64,000 nucleotides of DNA from the NCBI GenBank assembly GCA_947382645.1, contig CANDAE010000012.1, positions 37,899 to 101,898 of the forward strand. Direction: 5' to 3'. This document shows positions 23,192-32,688 of this stretch, one piece after another. Made by a program: the position numbers and the translations under genes. Position 1 is the stretch's first letter. Every line of letters begins with the position of its first letter. Origin of the DNA: Suilimivivens sp009774465 (GTDB lineage Bacteria; Bacillota; Clostridia; Lachnospirales; Lachnospiraceae). The notes below the pieces were generated by a model. It searched no databases and had not been told where the DNA came from. It saw only the letters and a list, made by a program, of their open reading frames with translations.

Positions 23192-26100
23192 GTGCAGGAT
23201 GCAGTAAAGAGAATACTGGAAGGAAATTTTAATAAAGACATTCATGCGTTGGATTTTTCAAGCCCTGTAATTGAACTTACTCTGCACGAAGGAGAAGATT
23301 ATGAGGGAAGTTTTACCATTTTGGGACCGGAAAATGAGTTCACAGAAGGGATTGTTTCCTCCAGCAGACTTAGAATGCAGTGCCTGACAGATAAGTTTTC
23401 GGGCCCCCAGGAAGAAATTCTGTATTTTTTTGATGCGTCCGGCATGACGGAAGGAGAAACGTTAAGAGGAGAATTCAGGGTAATATCCAATCAGGGAGAG
23501 TACTATGTCCCCTATGTTGTGACGATTGCCTCCGGCACATTAGAATCGGGAATGGGGAAAATTAAAAATCTGTTTCACTTTGCAAACCTTGCCAGAACAA
23601 ACTGGGAGGAAGCAGTAAATTTATTTTACTCAAAGGACTTTGAACGGGTTTTTGGCGGCGTGGACAGGCAGTATTATGGAGCCTACAAAGGCCTGCTGGG
23701 AGGAAGCAGACGGGAACAGAATGTGGAAGAATTTCTTCTGCAGATTAAAAAAAAGCAAAAAAACGAATTCCTTTTGGAGGAATCGGAGATACGAATAGAA
23801 AACCCCGCAGATATGGCCTACTGCAGGCTTGTCATTAACCGGAATGGCTGGGGATATTCCGAATTAAACATTTCCGCACAGGGAGAATTTATTGTACTGG
23901 AGAAGGAAATCATCAGAGATGAGGATTTCCTTGGAAACTGTTACAGGCTGCCTTTTTATATTTCACAAAAAGGGCTTCACGCAGGCAGAAATTACGGAAC
24001 CATTCATCTGGATAATCCTTACGTATCCCTTAAGGCGGAAATCCTGGTTATAAACAGACCGGTTACTGCAAAAATACCGGGAGTCCGAAGGCAGAAAAAG
24101 CATACTATTATGGAACTGATGCAATATTATGAGGCATTTCGTACCAAAAAGATCAGTGCGGCTTCCTGGATGAAGGAAACGGGAGAATTAGTAGATGCAC
24201 TGATTCAGATGGATGAAAGAGATCCGGCTTCCAAACTGTTCCAGGTACAGCTTTTGATTACGATGGAGCGGTACAATGAAGCCCAATGGCTTTTGGAGCA
24301 GACCGGTGCCCTGATGGAAGAAAGTTTTGATCCGGCGCTGTATTGTTATAAACTTTATTTAACCACGCTGCTGAACAGGCAGGAAAATTACATTGATGAA
24401 ATAGCCGGACAGGTGGAGAGAATTTTTGCTCAAAACTCTGACAACTGGCGGATTGCCTGGCTGCTGTTGTATCTTGCAGATGACTATACCAGGAGTCCTT
24501 CAAGAAAATGGCTTATTTTAGAGGAACAGTTTAAACAGGGCTGTAAAAGCCCGGTGATTTACATAGAAGCATGGAATCTGCTTCTTTCAAATCCTGCCCT
24601 TTTGATGCGGCTGGACGCATTTGAACTGCAGGTGCTTTCCTATGCTGCAAAAAGAGAACTGCTTACTTGCGGCGTGATTAATCAGATTGTTTATCTCGCC
24701 CAGAAGCAGAAAAATTATACAGGAAGATTATTTTTTATTTTAAAGGCGTGCTACGTGGCAGCACCCACAGATGAGGTGCTTCTGGCTATATGCACCCTGC
24801 TGATTAAGGGGAACATAACGGATGAAAAAGCATTTTTCTGGTATGAAAAGGGAATTGAAAAGGAATTAAGAATCACAAGGCTTTATGAGTACTATATGAT
24901 GTCCTTAAGGCTTAGGGACGACTGCGTAATACCGAAAATCGTTTTAATGTATTTTGCCTTTGACAGCAGCCTTGACAGTCTGCATAATTCGTTTCTTTAT
25001 GCATATGTATACCGGAATAAAGAACAGTTCCCGGAGCTGTATCAAAGCTACAGAGAACAGATAGAACGCTTTCTGGTATTTCAGATTATAAAGGGAAAAA
25101 GCAACCGCTATCTGGCGTACCTGTACAAAAATCTGCTGACACAAATGATGATTACCGAGGAAACAGCAGGGGGACTTATAACAGTGCTTTTTATTCAGTG
25201 CCTGACGGTAGTCCGGGAAGACATTAAAAAAGTAATTCTGGTTTATGAAAAAGAGTGTCAGGAAACGATTTATCAGATGACAGGAAAGGAAGCATATATT
25301 CCCATATATGGAAGTGATTTCCAACTGCTTCTGGAGGATGGAAGGGGAAACCGCTATTGCAGACAGGAGGAATATACCCTTGAAAGACTTCTTCTGCCGG
25401 ATAAATTTGCTGGTATGATTGCGCCTTATGTAAGCGGCTGCATACATTTTGATTTGTGGCTGTGTGAAAGAGGCCGGGAAATTGGTGTGGTAAGCAGTGA
25501 AAATGTGGAGTACATGAAGCGGGTTGCCGCTTCCGAACAGGCGGATGCGCCGGTTAAGCAGGAAATACGAATGAAGTTGATTCATTTTTTCTATGACAAT
25601 GACAGAATGAATGAGCTGGATGATTATTTAAGAGAGCTAAAGCCGGAACAGGTGGAAAACAGCAGCTTTACGGAAGTAGTGCGTTTTATGGTTATCCGCG
25701 GCATGTATGAAAAAGCCTATGAGTGGATCAGACTTAGGGGCGGAGAAGGGGTGGAGGCAAAGCTTTTAGTAAGGCTTTGCAGCAGGCTGCTTTTTATGGA
25801 AGATTTTTCAGAAGATACCACCATGAAGCAGCTGGCATTTATGGCATTTAAAGCAGGCAAATATGATGAAAGGCTGCTGGAATATCTGTGCGCCCACTTT
25901 AAAGGAACCAGCAAAGAAATGCGGGATATCTGGAAAGCGGCAGATGCTTTTGGGATAGATACCTATGGGCTGTGTGAACGGATTTTATTGCAGCTCCTTT
26001 ATACCGGCGCCTATGTGGGAGAGAGAGAGCAGATTTTTAAAAGCTATGTTTCCGGCGGTGCAAAAACCGAGGTTGAGCTTGCAGTTCTTGCTCAATGTGC

Positions 26101-26749
26101 CTATGATTATTTTGTAAAGGACAAGCTGATAGATGAGTTTGTACTTGAGGATGTACAAAAGGCAGTGGAAAGAAGGGAGGAGCTTCCCTTTGTATGCAAG
26201 CTTGCCTATACGAAATATTATGCGGAAAATAAAAAGCAGATCAATGAAGTGGTTTCCCATTACCTGCTTTTGTTCCTCAGGCAGATTCTTAACCGTAATA
26301 AGTATTTTCCCTACTTTTTGGAGTATGTTGATAATGTTGCTTTCATGAGGACGTTTATGGATAAGACCATGATAGAATACCGTGTCAGGGAAGGCAATAA
26401 AGCAATGATTCACTACCTGATTGAAAGAGACGGGGACAGTGAGGGAGAATACATAAAAGAAGAAATGCAGAATATGTTTGGCGGTGTTTGCGTCAAGCAG
26501 TTTATTCTTTTCTTTGGGGAACGCCTGCAGTATTATATTGCAGAGGTGGAAGAGGGAAAGGAGAGGCTTACGGAAAGCGGAACCTTAAGCCACAGCGACA
26601 CGGAAAGGGACGAGAGGGAAAGCAGATACACAATGCTGAATGATATTTCCATTGGGCGTAATCTGCACGACTATGGTACGATGGAAAATCTTCTTTATGA
26701 GTATTTTGAATATGATCATGTGATAAAGGAATTATTTCACATGCTTTAG
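23192..26749 (+). CDS. DUF5717-like giant helical-repeat protein
   Basis: 1185 residues with no signal peptide or membrane segment. The N-terminal 290 residues contain two beta-sandwich-like segments (GEDYEGSFTILGPENEF and later GTIHLDNPYVSL). The remainder is an alpha-helical solenoid with TPR-like pairs (YNEAQWLLEQTGALMEE, YEKAYEWIRLRGGEG). It matches the architecture of Lachnospiraceae DUF5717 proteins; function unknown. GTG start, with CGGAGGAAA upstream. It heads a four-gene operon whose second product is Hsp70-like, so a scaffold or co-chaperone role is an inference. Confidence 0.65.
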   Translation: MQDAVKRILEGNFNKDIHALDFSSPVIELTLHEGEDYEGSFTILGPENEFTEGIVSSSRLRMQCLTDKFSGPQEEILYFFDASGMTEGETLRGEFRVISNQGEYYVPYVVTIASGTLESGMGKIKNLFHFANLARTNWEEAVNLFYSKDFERVFGGVDRQYYGAYKGLLGGSRREQNVEEFLLQIKKKQKNEFLLEESEIRIENPADMAYCRLVINRNGWGYSELNISAQGEFIVLEKEIIRDEDFLGNCYRLPFYISQKGLHAGRNYGTIHLDNPYVSLKAEILVINRPVTAKIPGVRRQKKHTIMELMQYYEAFRTKKISAASWMKETGELVDALIQMDERDPASKLFQVQLLITMERYNEAQWLLEQTGALMEESFDPALYCYKLYLTTLLNRQENYIDEIAGQVERIFAQNSDNWRIAWLLLYLADDYTRSPSRKWLILEEQFKQGCKSPVIYIEAWNLLLSNPALLMRLDAFELQVLSYAAKRELLTCGVINQIVYLAQKQKNYTGRLFFILKACYVAAPTDEVLLAICTLLIKGNITDEKAFFWYEKGIEKELRITRLYEYYMMSLRLRDDCVIPKIVLMYFAFDSSLDSLHNSFLYAYVYRNKEQFPELYQSYREQIERFLVFQIIKGKSNRYLAYLYKNLLTQMMITEETAGGLITVLFIQCLTVVREDIKKVILVYEKECQETIYQMTGKEAYIPIYGSDFQLLLEDGRGNRYCRQEEYTLERLLLPDKFAGMIAPYVSGCIHFDLWLCERGREIGVVSSENVEYMKRVAASEQADAPVKQEIRMKLIHFFYDNDRMNELDDYLRELKPEQVENSSFTEVVRFMVIRGMYEKAYEWIRLRGGEGVEAKLLVRLCSRLLFMEDFSEDTTMKQLAFMAFKAGKYDERLLEYLCAHFKGTSKEMRDIWKAADAFGIDTYGLCERILLQLLYTGAYVGEREQIFKSYVSGGAKTEVELAVLAQCAYDYFVKDKLIDEFVLEDVQKAVERREELPFVCKLAYTKYYAENKKQINEVVSHYLLLFLRQILNRNKYFPYFLEYVDNVAFMRTFMDKTMIEYRVREGNKAMIHYLIERDGDSEGEYIKEEMQNMFGGVCVKQFILFFGERLQYYIAEVEEGKERLTESGTLSHSDTERDERESRYTMLNDISIGRNLHDYGTMENLLYEYFEYDHVIKELFHML

Positions 26750-26772
26750 TAAATTGGGGAGTTTTTAAGCAG

Positions 26773-28080
26773 ATGTTTCAAAACCAGAAAGAACTTGCAG
26801 GGAAAAAAAATCATAAAAAAGTGGTGGTAGGATATGATCTGGGATCAGACTTTGCACAGATCAGCTACTGTGGTCTGGGGGAGGAGCCGGAGACAGTTTC
26901 GGCAGTAACCGGCACCGAACAGTATAATATTCCGGTGGTGCTCTGTAAAAGAAGCGGTGTGGGACAGTGGTATTATGGAAAAGAGGCTGTGAAATACGCA
27001 AAAGAGGGAGAGGGAACTTTAGTAGAAAATCTGCTTGATCTGGCGGAAAGAGGAGAAGAGGTTATTGTTGAGGGGGAAGCATTTGATCCGTCGGCGCTTC
27101 TTACCTTATTTGTAAAGCGGAGCCTGGCTCTTTTAAATATCCGGATTTCCGCAGCAAAAATAGAAGCCTTTATGTTTACCGTGGAACAGCTTACTCCCCG
27201 CATTGTGGACGTGCTTGGAAAGGTGGCGGCAGGTCTTAAACTGGAAACTTCCTATATGTGTTTTCAAAGCCACAGGGAAAGTTTTTATGCCTATATGCTT
27301 CATCAGGATAAAGAACTGTGGAAAAATGATGTGTTAATCTTTGAATATAATAAAAGCTTAAAAGGACTGCGTCTGGAATGCAATAATAAAACCCAGCCCA
27401 AGGTTGTTTTTATTGAGCAATTGGATTATCCTGTGATGGAACGCAGAGTCTGGAAGGAAGAGGAAGCATTAAAAAAGCAGCAGATGGAGGAACTGGATCA
27501 GTTGTTTTTCAGCATTGCCCAGGAGGTATTAAAAGAAAAAATTGTATCCACAATTTTTCTTCTTGGGGATGGATTTAAAGAAGAATGGCCCAAAGAGTCT
27601 TTAAAGCTGCTTTGTAGAAACCGCAGAGTGTTCCAGGGAAATAATCTCTACAGCAAGGGAGCCTGTTATGGGATGGCCGAACGGTTAGCGCCCGGTTCTT
27701 TGTGGAAAGAATATGTTTATCTGGGAAGCGATAAATTAAAATCCAACATTGGAATGAAGGTTTTGCGTAAGGGGGAGGATTCCTATTTTGCAATTTTGGA
27801 TGCAGGCGCAAACTGGTATGAGGCAGCAGCAGAGTTTGATATTATATTGGAAAGCGGAAATGAGCTGGAGCTTTTAATTACGCCTCTGACAGGAGGAAAT
27901 GTGGCCAGCAGAATCCTTACTTTGGAGGGACTTCCGGAGCGGCCGGCGCGTACGACCAGATTGAATGTACGCATTGAAATGACCGGGGTGGATCAGGCGG
28001 CAGTTACCATAGAAGATATGGGGTTTGGAGAACTGGTTCCATCCAGTGGAAAAGCATGGACGCAGATGGTTCAGGTTTAA
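26773..28080 (+). CDS. DUF5716-like protein with degenerate Hsp70/actin-type fold
   Basis: 435 residues. VVVGYDLGSDFAQISYCG matches the phosphate-1 loop of actin/Hsp70 ATPases, and PVVLCKRSG ... YGKEAVKYA matches the following Hsp70 strand-helix. VSTIFLLGDGFKEEWPKESL with YSKGACYGMAE matches the adenosine motif and final helix. The expected phosphate-2 DLGGGT is replaced by IFEYNKSLKG, so ATP hydrolysis may be lost. A C-terminal beta domain (residues about 315-435) resembles a substrate-binding appendage. It lies between two helical-repeat genes in one operon. Confidence 0.6.
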   Translation: MFQNQKELAGKKNHKKVVVGYDLGSDFAQISYCGLGEEPETVSAVTGTEQYNIPVVLCKRSGVGQWYYGKEAVKYAKEGEGTLVENLLDLAERGEEVIVEGEAFDPSALLTLFVKRSLALLNIRISAAKIEAFMFTVEQLTPRIVDVLGKVAAGLKLETSYMCFQSHRESFYAYMLHQDKELWKNDVLIFEYNKSLKGLRLECNNKTQPKVVFIEQLDYPVMERRVWKEEEALKKQQMEELDQLFFSIAQEVLKEKIVSTIFLLGDGFKEEWPKESLKLLCRNRRVFQGNNLYSKGACYGMAERLAPGSLWKEYVYLGSDKLKSNIGMKVLRKGEDSYFAILDAGANWYEAAAEFDIILESGNELELLITPLTGGNVASRILTLEGLPERPARTTRLNVRIEMTGVDQAAVTIEDMGFGELVPSSGKAWTQMVQV

Positions 28081-28098
28081 ATTTAAGGGAGCGCATTT

Positions 28099-28929
28099 AT
28101 GGGCAGAGTATTGTTATGTACAGGAAAGTATGCCAAAAAACCATATTGTTTTGAGAATGTATGTGTGAATGTGTATTGTGTGGAAGAACTGTGTTTTTTA
28201 TTTGCAGGCAACCCCTTTATGATTGATCAGAGCATAATGAGGGAAGAGCTTGCGCAATGGTTGGATAATGAATGCGGACTTACAGATCTGAGCCATCAGC
28301 TTCTAAATATTTTAGGAAAAGGCAGTCAACCTGGAATCTTTGTCAATACCATTATGAGTTATGTCAATTATTGTACTGACACGGAGATTAAAAAAATTGA
28401 TCAGGTTCTGCAGGGAAATGTAGGATTAAATGATTTTGAAAGACAGAAAAAGCAGGCGGATTTTCTGTTGAAAAACCGCCGGTATATGCTGGCGATTGAG
28501 GAATACGATACTCTGTTAAGAAGATTGCCCGATACGGAAAGCGCTTTGAAGCCTGTTATTTACCACAATATGGGCGCGGCCTATGCAGGACTTTTTATGT
28601 TTGAGCTTGCAGCAAGATATTTTAAAAAGGGTTATGATATGACGAAAAATGAAGAGTCGGGCATAGAATTTTTAGCGGCACAGAGGATGTATTTAAGCGA
28701 GGAAGCATACATTGCATTTATCGGAGAACATGGGGAATATTATAATTTATCCATGCAGGTGGAAAAAAGACTGACAGCGGCAAGGGAGGAGTTTGAGGCA
28801 TCTGAGGAAAACAGGATGCTGACAGCTCTGAAAATATATAAGGATGAGGGAAATGCTGCTTCTTATTATGAAGAAATTGATAAGATCATAGCAAAAAAGA
28901 AGGATGAATACAGAGAGTTTGTCTCGTAA
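28099..28929 (+). CDS. Uncharacterised TPR-containing protein
   Basis: 276 residues, soluble. The middle (residues about 115-200) has TPR-like helices: RQKKQADFLLKNRRYMLAIE and YHNMGAAYAGLFMFELAARY. The N-terminal region is rich in Cys and aromatic residues, and the C-terminus is a charged helix. It sits 18 bases after the Hsp70-like gene. TPR proteins often bind Hsp70/Hsp90 tails, so a partner role is possible but only inferred from the operon. Confidence 0.6.
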   Translation: MGRVLLCTGKYAKKPYCFENVCVNVYCVEELCFLFAGNPFMIDQSIMREELAQWLDNECGLTDLSHQLLNILGKGSQPGIFVNTIMSYVNYCTDTEIKKIDQVLQGNVGLNDFERQKKQADFLLKNRRYMLAIEEYDTLLRRLPDTESALKPVIYHNMGAAYAGLFMFELAARYFKKGYDMTKNEESGIEFLAAQRMYLSEEAYIAFIGEHGEYYNLSMQVEKRLTAAREEFEASEENRMLTALKIYKDEGNAASYYEEIDKIIAKKKDEYREFVS

Positions 28930-28939
28930 AAGGTGGAGT

Positions 28940-30124
28940 ATGGGATTATTAAAAAAGCTGTTTAACTGGAAAAAGAAAGTCGAAGATCCGGTTTTTGAGA
29001 TTGAAGACTGGAATGAAGTGGTTTATGACAGAAGCGATTTGAAAATTAATGACGCGAAGCAGCGTAAAGAGTACGTAAAGGGGTGCCTTGAACAGATGGC
29101 AGAGGCATCAAAGGAACTGGAAACGCTGCAGTTTGAGTATAATATGGTGACTTCATATCTCAAGGACATGGAAGAAATTGAAGCTTTGCCGGAGGAAGAA
29201 AAAGAAGAGCTTATGGTATACGCGCGAAAAATCGATGAACTGGAAGAAAGACAGTCCGGTTATAAAACACGCGCCAACCGGATGAGCGACGTGAAATACC
29301 ACCAGATAGAACGGATGGAGGAAGAAGTTCAGGAAGGGTATGAAAAGCTGGCCGAGACAGAAGAGTATCAGGAACTGATCAAACGTGATTTAAAGAAACT
29401 GGATGGGGAAAAACATGCCTATCAGTTTCGAAAAAATGAACTTCACAGGCTGATAGAGGATACCAGATCCATGACGATTGTCTGTACCGTTGCAGTGATT
29501 GTCTGTATTTTGCTGCTTATGGCCCTGCAGTTTGGGCTGCAGATGAACACCAAACCCGGATATCTGGCGGCAGCGGCAGTGGGCGCCATAGCTATCACCG
29601 CCATCTTTGTTAAATATAATGATTCGGTAAGAGAATTAACCAGGGTAGAAAATGGAATCGGGCAGATTATCCGCCTGCAAAATACGGTAAAAATAAGATA
29701 TGTAAATAATACCCATCTGCTTGACTACTTATATTTAAAATATAACGTATCCAGCGCAAGCGAGCTGGGAAAGAGCTGGCAGCAGTACCAGGAGGAAAAG
29801 GAGCAGCGCCACAACTACCAGATGGCGGAGAGAGAGCTTGACCAGTGCCAGAAAGACCTTTTGCATGTACTCAGGCGTTATCAGGTAAAAGATCCCATGA
29901 TCTGGCTGCATCAGACAGCAGCCCTCTTAGATAAAAAGGAAATGGTGGAAATACGCCACAATCTGATTATCAGAAGGCAATCCTTAAGAAAACGCATGGA
30001 CTATAACAAAGAAGTTATTGCAGGAAAAGCCCAGGCGGAGATCAAAGATCTTGTGGAAACCTATCCCAAATACGCAAGAGAAATATTAACCATTGTTGAT
30101 GAGTATGAAAAGGATTTTTCGTGA
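28940..30124 (+). CDS. Membrane-anchored coiled-coil protein of the DUF5716/DUF5717 operon
   Basis: 394 residues. Long charged coiled coil (about residues 45-175), two adjacent transmembrane segments (about 183-203 and 214-232), then a second coiled coil. Both coiled coils would face the cytoplasm. AAGGTGGAG precedes the ATG at 28940; a frame start at 28904 overlaps the previous gene and is less likely. Inference: it tethers the soluble operon products to the membrane. The last codons belong to a tandem palindromic repeat. Confidence 0.65.
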   Translation: MGLLKKLFNWKKKVEDPVFEIEDWNEVVYDRSDLKINDAKQRKEYVKGCLEQMAEASKELETLQFEYNMVTSYLKDMEEIEALPEEEKEELMVYARKIDELEERQSGYKTRANRMSDVKYHQIERMEEEVQEGYEKLAETEEYQELIKRDLKKLDGEKHAYQFRKNELHRLIEDTRSMTIVCTVAVIVCILLLMALQFGLQMNTKPGYLAAAAVGAIAITAIFVKYNDSVRELTRVENGIGQIIRLQNTVKIRYVNNTHLLDYLYLKYNVSSASELGKSWQQYQEEKEQRHNYQMAERELDQCQKDLLHVLRRYQVKDPMIWLHQTAALLDKKEMVEIRHNLIIRRQSLRKRMDYNKEVIAGKAQAEIKDLVETYPKYAREILTIVDEYEKDFS

Positions 30125-30173
30125 AAAAGATTTTTTCGTGAAAAAGGATTTTTCTTGAAAAAGAATTTTTCTT
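30107..30173 (+). repeat. Four tandem 16-17 bp palindromic units
   Basis: Units GAAAAGGATTTTTCGT, GAAAAAGATTTTTTCGT, GAAAAAGGATTTTTCTT and GAAAAAGAATTTTTCTT run head to tail, starting inside the last codons of the preceding gene. Each can form a small AT-rich hairpin. Together they may terminate transcription or arise by slippage. Confidence 0.7.
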
Positions 30174-30200
30174 GACTTCTCCCAATCAGCATGATAGCAT
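30172..30200 (+). promoter_or_regulatory. Promoter of the amino-acid ABC importer operon
   Basis: TTGACT (30172-30177), 17 bases and TAGCAT (30195-30200). A leader of about 150 bases follows before the first gene. Confidence 0.5.
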
Positions 30201-30281
30201 GTTGTTCGGACGTAAAAACACTTTACTGTGATAACATGACGCAGTGAAGAAGCAAGTTTTGGTTCGGCAAGGTGATTTGAA

Positions 30282-30323
30282 ATGAAGGAAATGTTGAAAG
30301 AAGACAACTTTCAACTTCCCTGA
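30282..30323 (+). CDS. Possible 13-residue leader peptide
   Basis: The frame MKEMLKEDNFQLP has a plausible RBS (AAGGTG) and contains an 8-bp inverted repeat GTTGAAAG / CTTTCAAC (30293-30315). It ends 37 bases before the binding-protein gene. A hairpin TGCCGC-TAAA-GCGGCA (30330-30345) follows just before the RBS. No repeated codon hints at classical attenuation. Confidence 0.25.
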   Translation: MKEMLKEDNFQLP

Positions 30324-30359
30324 TTTAAATGCCGCTAAAGCGGCAGAATGGAGGAGAAG

Positions 30360-31187
30360 ATGAAAAAATTTATTGTATTATTAACAGTGGCAGCAATGTC
30401 TTTTGGCCTGCTTTCCGGCTGCGGCAGCAGGAATGAGGAAAGTAAGGAGACAACAGCAAATGAAACGACGCAGGAAACAGGAGAGGAAAGGAAAACCTTC
30501 ACAGTAGGGTTTGATGCGGAATTCCCTCCTTATGGCTATATGGATGAAAATGGAGATTATACAGGATTTGACTTGGAGCTTGCAGCGGAAGTATGCGCCC
30601 GCAGAGGCTGGGAACTTGTAAAGCAGCCTATCGACTGGGATTCCAAGGATTTTGAACTGTCTTCCGGTTCCATTGACTGTATCTGGAATGGTTTTACCAT
30701 GAACGGACGGGAGGATGCCTATACTTTTTCCGTGCCTTATGTGGATAACAGCCAGGTATTTGTAGTGAAGGCGGATGCAGGAATTACTTCCTTTGCAGAC
30801 CTTGCAGGAAAGCTGGTAGGGGTTCAGAAGGATTCTTCCGCACTGGCAGCTTTGGAAGGAGATGCGGCGGAGCTTGCAGCTTCCTTTGCAGAATTAAATC
30901 AGTATGCAGATTATAATACCGGATTTATGGATTTGGAGTCAGGGGCAATTGATGCGCTGGCTGTAGATATCGGCGTTGCAGATTATCAGATTGCATCCAG
31001 AGGGGATGGATATGTGATTCTTGACGAAAAGCTGGCTACAGAGCAGTATGGCATCGGCTTCCTTCTTGGAAACGAAGAGTTAAAAGATCAGGTGGAAGAG
31101 ACGCTTTTGGAGATGGCAGAGGACGGAAAATTTATGGAGATCGCAGAAAAGTACGGTCTTGAAGGCAGCGTCTGCCTGGGCAAATAG
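30360..31187 (+). CDS. Polar amino-acid ABC transporter, substrate-binding lipoprotein
   Basis: 275 residues. Lipobox GLLSGC, a Glu/Thr-rich linker, then a type-2 periplasmic binding fold (SBP_bac_3). FTVGFDAEFPPYGYMDENGDYTGFDLELA and GSIDCIWNGFTMNGRE are hallmark ligand-loop regions of the polar amino-acid group. GGAGGAG precedes the ATG at 30360. It is first of a binding protein-permease-ATPase operon; the amino acid cannot be specified. Confidence 0.85.
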   Translation: MKKFIVLLTVAAMSFGLLSGCGSRNEESKETTANETTQETGEERKTFTVGFDAEFPPYGYMDENGDYTGFDLELAAEVCARRGWELVKQPIDWDSKDFELSSGSIDCIWNGFTMNGREDAYTFSVPYVDNSQVFVVKADAGITSFADLAGKLVGVQKDSSALAALEGDAAELAASFAELNQYADYNTGFMDLESGAIDALAVDIGVADYQIASRGDGYVILDEKLATEQYGIGFLLGNEELKDQVEETLLEMAEDGKFMEIAEKYGLEGSVCLGK

Positions 31188-31201
31188 TAATAGGAGAACA
31201 A

Positions 31202-31849
31202 ATGAGTGTAGGAACTATGTTATTGCAATTGGGAAAAGGGATGATATCAACCACGGAAATTTTTTTCCTGACACTTCTTTTTTCCCTGCCCCTTGGTTTA
31301 TTTATATCTTTTGGAAGAATGTCTAAAAATGGACTGCTAAGAGGAATCAGCAAGTTCTATATTTCTATTATGCGTGGTACACCACTAATGCTCCAGTTGT
31401 TAGTGGTGTACTTTGCGCCCTATTATCTGTTTGGGCTAAATTTAAGAGGGTACCGGTTCCCGGCTATCATCCTTGCCTTTTCCATTAACTATGCGGCATA
31501 TTTTGCAGAAATCTACAGAGGCGGCATTGAGTCTATGCCCATAGGACAGTATGAAGCAGCCAGGGTGCTTGGCTATAGCAAAACACAGACTTTTATGAAA
31601 ATAATTCTTCCCCAGGTAATCAAGCGGATTATGCCTTCTGTTACAAATGAAACAATTACCCTTGTAAAGGACACTTCCCTGGCCTTTGTGCTGGCCCATG
31701 CGGAAATGTTTACCCTGGCAAAGCAGATTGCAGCAAAGGAAACAAGCATGATGCCCCTGATGGCGGCAGGGATTTTTTATTACATTTTCAATTTTGCAGT
31801 GGCATTTTCAATGGAACGAATTGAAAAAGCTTTGAATTATTACAGATAA
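31202..31849 (+). CDS. Polar amino-acid ABC transporter, permease
   Basis: 215 residues with about five transmembrane helices and the HisM-type start (GMISTTEIFFLTLLFSLPLG). SIMRGTPLMLQLLVVYF and the EAA loop (GQYEAARVLGYSKTQTFMKI) are diagnostic of the His/Gln/Glu permease family. It probably forms a homodimer. The next gene supplies the ATPase. Confidence 0.9.
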   Translation: MSVGTMLLQLGKGMISTTEIFFLTLLFSLPLGLFISFGRMSKNGLLRGISKFYISIMRGTPLMLQLLVVYFAPYYLFGLNLRGYRFPAIILAFSINYAAYFAEIYRGGIESMPIGQYEAARVLGYSKTQTFMKIILPQVIKRIMPSVTNETITLVKDTSLAFVLAHAEMFTLAKQIAAKETSMMPLMAAGIFYYIFNFAVAFSMERIEKALNYYR

Positions 31850-31878
31850 CTGGTATCATAGGTAAGGAAGGGAACCAG

Positions 31879-32649
31879 ATGGAAAACAGTACAAATGTTT
31901 TGTTGGAAATTAATCATATGTGCAAGGGGTTTGACGGTCTTGATGTGATCAGGGATATTTCGCTTTCCGTGAAAAAAGGCGAAGTAGTATCAATCATAGG
32001 CCCTTCCGGTTCAGGAAAGTCAACCCTGCTTCGCTGTGCCACCATGCTTGAACGGATGGAAGGCGGAGAACTGATCTATCTTGGGAAAAAGGCTGTATGG
32101 GAGGAAAATGGAAAATGTGTCTATGCAGGAAAGGCGGAGCTTAGAGAAATTCGAAAAAACTTTGGCCTTGTATTTCAGAATTTTAATTTGTTTCCCCATT
32201 ACAGCGTTATGAAAAATATCATGGATGCGCCTGTTTGTGTAGACGGAATATCCAAAAGTGAAGCCAGGATAAGGGCGGAAAAGCTTTTAGAGCAGCTTGG
32301 GCTTTCGGACAAGGCGGATGCCTATCCCTGCCAACTGTCAGGAGGACAGCAGCAGAGAGTATCCATTGCAAGGGCGCTGGCGCTGCAGCCTAACATTCTT
32401 TTTTTCGACGAGCCCACTTCAGCACTGGATCCTGAGCTTACCGGAGAAGTGCTTAAGGTAATCCGGCAGCTTGCGAAGGAACATATGACAATGATTATTG
32501 TAACCCATGAGATGCAGTTTGCAAAAGAATTGTCTGACCGGATTATTTTTATGGATCAGGGCGTGATCGTGGAACAGGGGACGCCGGAGGAGGTTTTTTC
32601 CTCAGATAAAGAACGGGTGCGGGATTTTACCCAAAAATTTCAAGCATAA
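31879..32649 (+). CDS. Polar amino-acid ABC transporter, ATPase
   Basis: 256 residues. Walker A GPSGSGKST, Q-loop VFQNFNLFPH, signature LSGGQQQR, Walker B ILFFDEPTSALDP and switch His in IIVTHEM. The sequence is of the GlnQ/HisP group, matching its neighbours. A short insertion (AVWEENGKCVYAG, residues about 72-86) sits before the Q-loop. It ends the operon; the purine genes follow after a short gap. Confidence 0.92.
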   Translation: MENSTNVLLEINHMCKGFDGLDVIRDISLSVKKGEVVSIIGPSGSGKSTLLRCATMLERMEGGELIYLGKKAVWEENGKCVYAGKAELREIRKNFGLVFQNFNLFPHYSVMKNIMDAPVCVDGISKSEARIRAEKLLEQLGLSDKADAYPCQLSGGQQQRVSIARALALQPNILFFDEPTSALDPELTGEVLKVIRQLAKEHMTMIIVTHEMQFAKELSDRIIFMDQGVIVEQGTPEEVFSSDKERVRDFTQKFQA

Positions 32650-32688
32650 AATTTTATTGCTGCCAATGGCAGCGGAATGGAGGAAATC

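Noticed and set aside
30107..30173. Tandem units considered as a CRISPR array
   Set aside because: Units are directly adjacent without spacers, only 16-17 bases long, and no cas gene is present.
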